Origin: Clostridia bacterium
GTDB lineage: Bacteria; Bacillota_A; Clostridia; Christensenellales; Aristaeellaceae
NCBI GenBank assembly: GCA_017518705.1
Contig: JAFWUC010000052.1
Location: 1 to 15,528, forward strand
Direction of reading: 5' to 3'
DNA length: 15,528 nt
The position numbers and the translations under genes are program-made. A model generated the notes under the pieces. It made no database searches, was not told where the DNA came from, and worked only from the letters and a program-made list of their open reading frames with translations. Below are positions 13,842 to 15,528 of the stretch, one piece after another (positions within the stretch are counted from its first letter, which is position 1; each line of letters starts with the position of its first letter).

Positions 13842-15136
13842 GGATACTCATAGCGGGCACCGGCAGCGGCTGCGGCAAGACCACGGCGTCGATACTGCTG
13901 ATGGCGTGCCTTAAACGCCGGGGGCTGAGCGTCGCGCCGTATAAGGCGGGGCCGGATTACATCGACCCCGGCTTCCACAGGCGTGTGTGCGGGCGTGCGT
14001 CCTACAATCTGGACACCTGGCTGATGGACGAAAATGAGATAGCGCGTCTGCTCTGGAACGACGCCGACATATCCGTCATCGAGGGCGTTATGGGCTATTA
14101 CGACGGGCTGGACGCGAGGGACATGCGCTGCTCCGCGTGGGAGCTTGCACGCCTGACCCGAACGCCCGTACTGCTGGTCGTCGACGCGTCAGGCGGCGCG
14201 GCGAGCGTAGCGGCGACGGTAAAGGGCTTTCAGACGCTCAAGCCGGACAGCGGGATATGCGGCGTATTGGTCAACCGGGCGTCGGGAGACAGGCATTACG
14301 AACTGATAAAGCAGGCGGTAAAGGAATATACAGGCCTTGACTGCGCCGGATATCTGACCAAACAGGCTGCCGTCGAACTGCCGTCCAGGCATCTGGGTCT
14401 GGTGACCGCGAGGGAGACGCCGGACCTTATGAACAGGATAAACGATACCGCCGTTATCGCGCAGCAGACGCTTGATCTTGACAAAGTGCTCTCTATAGCC
14501 GGGAAGGCGCCGGATATCCCGCGAAGCAGCCGGACTGTGCACACATCCCGGCGCGGCTATCGTTTGGGAGTGGCGCTGGACGAGGTGTTCCATTTTTACT
14601 ACGATGCGAACCTGGAAGCGCTCAGGGATGCAGGCATGGAGCTCGTGTTTTTTTCGCCGCTCAGGGACGCATGCCTTCCCGGTGACCTGGACGGGCTGTA
14701 CATAGGCGGAGGCTATCCCGAGGTATACGCCGAAGGGCTGGAGCAGAACGCCGGCATGCGCGAAAGCATAAAAGCGGCGCTTCAAAACGGGCTCAGGTGC
14801 TACGCGGAGTGCGGCGGACTCATGTATCTGGGCGAAAGCATAGACGGGCGGGAAATGTGCGGAGTACTGCCCGTAAACTGCCGGATGACCGCCCGCCTGC
14901 AGAGGTTTGGCTATGTGACGGTGGAGGACAGGACGGGGCTCAGCTTCCCCGCGCACGAATTCCATCACGCCGTCGCCGAGCCTACGGGCGAAGTCGAATG
15001 CGCCTATAATGTGATCAAAGCTTCCGCGCCGGACAGAAGCTGGGCGTGCGGATACGAAAAGTACAACACGCTGGCTGCGTTCGCCCACGTGTATTTTGCC
15101 CATCGCCTGGACATTATCGGGAGGTTCTGGCCGTGA
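13838..15136 (+). CDS. cbiA: Cobyrinate a,c-diamide synthase
   Basis: CbiA amidates the a and c side chains of cobyrinic acid using ATP and glutamine. The 432-residue protein has an N-terminal dethiobiotin-synthetase-like ATPase with GTGSGCGKTT (7-16), YKAGPDYIDPGFH (35-47) and SYNLDTWLM (55-63). The C-terminal class I glutamine amidotransferase has YIGGGYPEVYAE (288-299) and AECGGLMYL (323-331) with nucleophile Cys325; His417 is the likely partner. The start is an uncommon TTG (13838), chosen because the family N-terminus begins there and it overlaps the cbiC stop by 4 bases, with GGGGGG upstream. Its stop overlaps the GTG of the cobD-like gene. It is distinguished from CbiP by size and by the DTWLM segment. 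Confidence 0.95.
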   Translation: MRILIAGTGSGCGKTTASILLMACLKRRGLSVAPYKAGPDYIDPGFHRRVCGRASYNLDTWLMDENEIARLLWNDADISVIEGVMGYYDGLDARDMRCSAWELARLTRTPVLLVVDASGGAASVAATVKGFQTLKPDSGICGVLVNRASGDRHYELIKQAVKEYTGLDCAGYLTKQAAVELPSRHLGLVTARETPDLMNRINDTAVIAQQTLDLDKVLSIAGKAPDIPRSSRTVHTSRRGYRLGVALDEVFHFYYDANLEALRDAGMELVFFSPLRDACLPGDLDGLYIGGGYPEVYAEGLEQNAGMRESIKAALQNGLRCYAECGGLMYLGESIDGREMCGVLPVNCRMTARLQRFGYVTVEDRTGLSFPAHEFHHAVAEPTGEVECAYNVIKASAPDRSWACGYEKYNTLAAFAHVYFAHRLDIIGRFWP

Positions 15137-15528
15137 GGCACGGGGGAAATGTGTGGCAGGGCGAAAGGCCCTCCGACTGGCTGGACTTTTCCGCGAACCT
15201 GCGCCCGGAAGGCATGCCCGAATGGGTGAAGGACGCGCTTTTCCGCGCAGCCGATGACGCGCGGTATTATCCCGATCCCGAAATGAAAGCCGCCAGGCGC
15301 GGACTGGCTGCCTACGCGGGCGTGGACGAAAGCATGATACTGCCTACAGCGGGAGGGATTGAGGCGATAGATTTTTTGCTCTCGCTCGACCGGGGAAGGG
15401 TGCTGGTCGAAGGGCCGACTTTCGGCGAATACGACAGACGCGCGGCGGTCAGCGGGAGAAGGTGCGTGCGCGCGGGCGGCGTGCGGGCCGAAAAAGGCGA
15501 CACCCGGGTCATCTGCAACCCCAACAAC
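15133..15528 (+). CDS. cobD: CobD-like threonine-phosphate decarboxylase / HisC-type PLP enzyme, N-terminal part only
   Basis: CobD decarboxylates L-threonine O-3-phosphate to (R)-1-amino-2-propanol phosphate, the linker to the nucleotide loop of B12. The first 132 residues are present before the window ends. They show HGGNVW (3-8), DFSANLRPEG (18-27), YYPDPE (45-50), LPTAGGIEAI (70-79) and CNPNN (128-132), in the order found in class I fold PLP enzymes of the CobD/HisC group. The active-site lysine is beyond the edge. The usual N-P-L-G after DFSAN reads R-P-E-G here. The start is GTG 15133, overlapping the cbiA stop by 4 bases. HGGN plus operon position favour CobD over HisC; a CobC-type reading is equivalent. 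Confidence 0.85.
   Translation, partial: MRHGGNVWQGERPSDWLDFSANLRPEGMPEWVKDALFRAADDARYYPDPEMKAARRGLAAYAGVDESMILPTAGGIEAIDFLLSLDRGRVLVEGPTFGEYDRRAAVSGRRCVRAGGVRAEKGDTRVICNPNN

Noticed and set aside
14189..15103. Minus-strand open frame opposite cbiA
   Set aside because: It lies wholly inside a gene with clear cobyrinate diamide synthase motifs on the other strand and has no recognisable product.
1..15528. CRISPR array, insertion sequence or integrase gene
   Set aside because: No regularly spaced repeats, transposase or recombinase motifs were seen; an integrase, if present, would lie outside the window.

Overview
The window is a GC-rich bacterial segment whose main content is one long, co-directional (+ strand) cobalamin (vitamin B12) gene cluster of the anaerobic, early-cobalt type. 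Fused CbiE-CbiT, CbiG, CbiD and a CbiK-type cobaltochelatase, together with lipobox signal peptides and NEAT-like surface domains, suggest a member of the Bacillota, most likely an anaerobic gut-type Clostridia. The species cannot be named from this sequence. Frequent ATA (Ile) and AGG (Arg) codons despite high GC fit some high-GC Clostridia, but this is only suggestive.

Region 1 (1 to about 1100) is unrelated to B12. It holds the C-terminal end of a gluzincin-like peptidase, an intrinsic terminator with a TTCG tetraloop, a truncated phage tail-protein remnant, and, on the minus strand, the 3' part of a tRNA-Val(CAC) gene whose 5' part is missing. Such a fragment is what integration of an element into a tRNA gene leaves at the element's far end. 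Its orientation puts the element on the right, the side of the B12 cluster. An AT-rich stretch with palindromes follows.

Region 2 (1106-1452) is the control region: a consensus sigma-70-type promoter, a cobalamin riboswitch with an intact B12 box, and an intrinsic terminator before the first gene. A segment beside the B12 box can pair with the 5' arm of the terminator, giving a plausible OFF/ON switch.

Region 3 (1495-8068) is an uptake and tetrapyrrole-handling module: a secreted substrate-binding protein, a FecCD/BtuC-type permease, an ATPase with an unusual C-terminal extension, a CbiK cobaltochelatase carrying a lipoprotein signal, a lipoprotein with two NEAT-like domains, and a second substrate-binding protein fused to a third NEAT-like domain. 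The two binding proteins are paralogs. The likely cargo is cobalt, a corrinoid, haem or another tetrapyrrole. The riboswitch favours a B12-related cargo.

Region 4 (8082-15528) is the corrin-ring pathway: cbiH, cbiET, cbiF, cbiG, cbiD, a corrinoid adenosyltransferase, cbiC, cbiA and the start of a cobD-like gene that runs off the window. Most junctions overlap by 4 bases (ATGA or equivalent), so translation is tightly coupled. CbiL, CbiJ, CbiP, CbiB and the nucleotide-loop genes are not in the window, and the only chelatase seen carries an export signal.
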